64,000 nucleotides of DNA from Siphonodentalium dalli. Its lineage: Eukaryota > Mollusca > Scaphopoda > Gadilida > Siphonodentaliidae. The notes beneath the pieces are model-generated. The model saw only the letters and a program-made list of their open reading frames with translations. It was not told the DNA's origin and did no database searches. How positions within the stretch are numbered: position 1 is the stretch's first letter; every line of letters starts with the position of its first letter. The position numbers and the translations under genes are program-made. Below, piece after piece: positions 51,201 through 54,200 of this stretch. The stretch is from contig CP136069.1 in the NCBI GenBank assembly GCA_032622095.1, forward strand, positions 9,872,036-9,936,035, given 5' to 3'.

Positions 51201-54200
51201 TAATCATCAAGTCGTAACCACCATAACGTAACAACCATAATGTAACCACCATAATGTAACAACCCTCATTAACAGGGCTACCATAATGTAACCACCCTAA
51301 TCAATTGAATCTGCTCATTTGCTATAATGCTGTTTGGTCCTGCCGAATTACTATGATGCTGGTAGGGCAAACTGATGTTGTTAAGAAAAAGTGCCGATAT
51401 GTTTTCTAAAGTTTAATTTTCGCAAGCTAATCCAGGGGTGGTGGGTGACGGACAATAATTGAATTGTTCAAGTTATGGCGACAATGAAGTGTTATCAATG
51501 CATATGACCCCTCTCCGGAACGCTATCAATGCATATGACCCCTCTCCGGAACGCTATCAATGCATATGACCCCTCTCCGGAACGCTATCAATGTATATGA
51601 CCCCTCTCCGGAACGCTATCAATGCATATGACTACTCTCCGGAACGCTATCAATGCATATGACCCCTCACCGGAACGCTATCAATGCATATGATCCCTCT
51701 CCGGAACGCTATCAATGCATATGACCCCTCTCCGGAACGCTGTCAATGCATATGACCCCTCCCAGGAACGCTATCAATGCATATGACCCCTCTCCGGAAC
51801 TGGACAGGGCTGTGAGAAGGCGAGCATTAACCCTTTACCCAACAAAGCGGCCAAAAACGCTCAAATAAAGCTTCAACAGCCTAAAATATCTTCGGTCTGT
51901 CTCAATAACACCATACAAATATGGATATCATTGGAACCGGTTCATTGACGACATTGTGATGGTTGCAGTTATGCCCTGTGCCAATGCATTCTCTTATATA
52001 TGCGAGTCGACCATAGGTCGCCTCGCATATATAAGAGAATGCATTGGCCTAAAGAAAAACTTTTTTTAACACTTTTTACCATTTTTTCTTACATTCTTTG
52101 ACAATTTTATCATTTTTAATATGTGTTAAGCCAATGCATTCTCTCATATATGCGAGGCGACCTATGGTCGACTCGCATATATAAGAGAATGCATTGGCAC
52201 AGGGCCCTTCTGTTGGTTAAAGGGTTAACCCAGACTTCAAACCATCACGGGATTCAAAGTTTTAAATTTTAACCGCAGATGTGACAATAAAATACAATCC
52301 TAATACAAAGATTATATTTCCTGCTCATGGTTTCATCGATCTAGAATCTTAGTTAACGGAACTCTGATAATTTGACCAATACAAATTGTATTCAGGGTTC
52401 CATGTCGGCAGTTACAACATACAAAATTAAATTTTACATCACGTTTTTGCAGAACAAACGCCGAAAACCAAATGTGAAATATGAACTAGTCTGGACTGGT
52501 AAATATACAGATCAAAGTCATTTCGTTATAGAACATTTCACACAAAATTTATTACTGTTTCATTGACTCTTTCTGTAAAAAAATATCGAAGCTATCTTAA
52601 ATAAAAAAAATTAATAAAAAATCAAAAGAAAACTGAAGCATTTTCCATGTGGTAATTATTGTTCCATACGTGTTATGTGATAGAGTAGTAACTCAGTAAG
52701 AAGTCAGATATGTTTTTTATAAACATTGACCAACACGAACCCTGAATATACATCTTTAAGTTTATCGTTTGAACAATGATATGTTATCAGTACATTGAGT
52801 ACAATAGACCCCTCTACCCCGGAACATGACAGGGGCGTAACAAGAGCGAGTGGCGACACAACCCACACCCCACCCCGGAACCGGACAGGGGCGTAACAAG
52901 CGCGAGTGGCGACACCATCCCCACCCCGGAACCGGACAGGGGCGTAACAAGAGCGAGTGGCGACATCATCCCAACTCAACCCCGGAACCGGACAGGGGCG
53001 TTACAAGCCCGAATGGCGACACCACCCCACCCCACCCCGGAACCGGACAGGGGTGTAACAAGCGCGAGTGGCGACACCACTCACGCCACCCCGGACAGGG
53101 GTGTAACAAGGGCGAGTGGCGACACCACCCCAACCGGAACCGGAGAGGGACGTAACAAGCGCGAGTGGCGACACCACCCCACCCCACCCCGGAACCGGAC
53201 AGGGGTGTAACAAGCGCGAGTGGCGACACCACCCCACCCCACCCCGGAACCGGACAGGGGTGTAACAAGGGCGAGTGGCGACACCACCCCACCCCGGGAC
53301 CGGACAGGGGTGTAACAAGCGCGAGTTGCAACACCACCCCACCCCTCCCCGTAACCGGACATGGGTGTAACAAGCGAGAGTGTAATTCAGTCACTAACTA
53401 ATGACCTCAAATCACCGCCGGGATTTAAAGTTACACATTTTAACATCTATGGCGACAATGATATGTCATGTGTACGTGGGACCCACATCCCACCCCGGAA
53501 CCCTAAACATATATCTTTAAATTTATCGTTTGAACAGCGATGGCGACAATGATATGTTATCAGTACAATAGACCCCCACCGGATCCGGACAGGGGCGTAA
53601 CACACGCGAGCGCAATTTAATCACCAACTATTTAACTCAGATCTCCATCGGGATTTAATGATACAACTTTGAACAGCGATGGCGACAATGAGATGTTATC
53701 TGACCATTGAACCCCCACCCCATCCCACCCCACCCCGGAACAGGCCACAATCGGGATTCAATGTTACAAATCTGAACAGCAATGGTGAAAAGTAGTATCG
53801 TATTTCCACACAATGTTTATCTAAGGCTTAAGCTGTCTAAAATCTTAATTAACAGAACAGAACCCCAATTAAAAAAAACCTCGAGGAGCAACAGACATAA
53901 TCGTAAATATTATTTGAACAATAATGTGATAAATAGTATCGTATTTCCACATAATGTTTATCTAGCTCGAGGTGTAAGCTCTCTAGAATCTGAATTAACA
54001 GAACAGAACCCTAATTTTAAAAAAGACAAAGGAGCAACAGACATAATCGTAAACATTTTTAAGTTTGACCAGCTGTCGTCAGTAAACATGTATCGTAATA
54101 CAATTGAATATATGACTAACCCTAGGTTTAATCGATCTAGAATCTTCATCGAAACTAATTTAAAAATACAATGATCAACACTGTTTCAGTGACTCTTTCT

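Noticed and set aside
52800-53400. ORFs of 101-142 codons on both strands
   Set aside because: They come from a stop-free GC-rich minisatellite and have the period of the unit.
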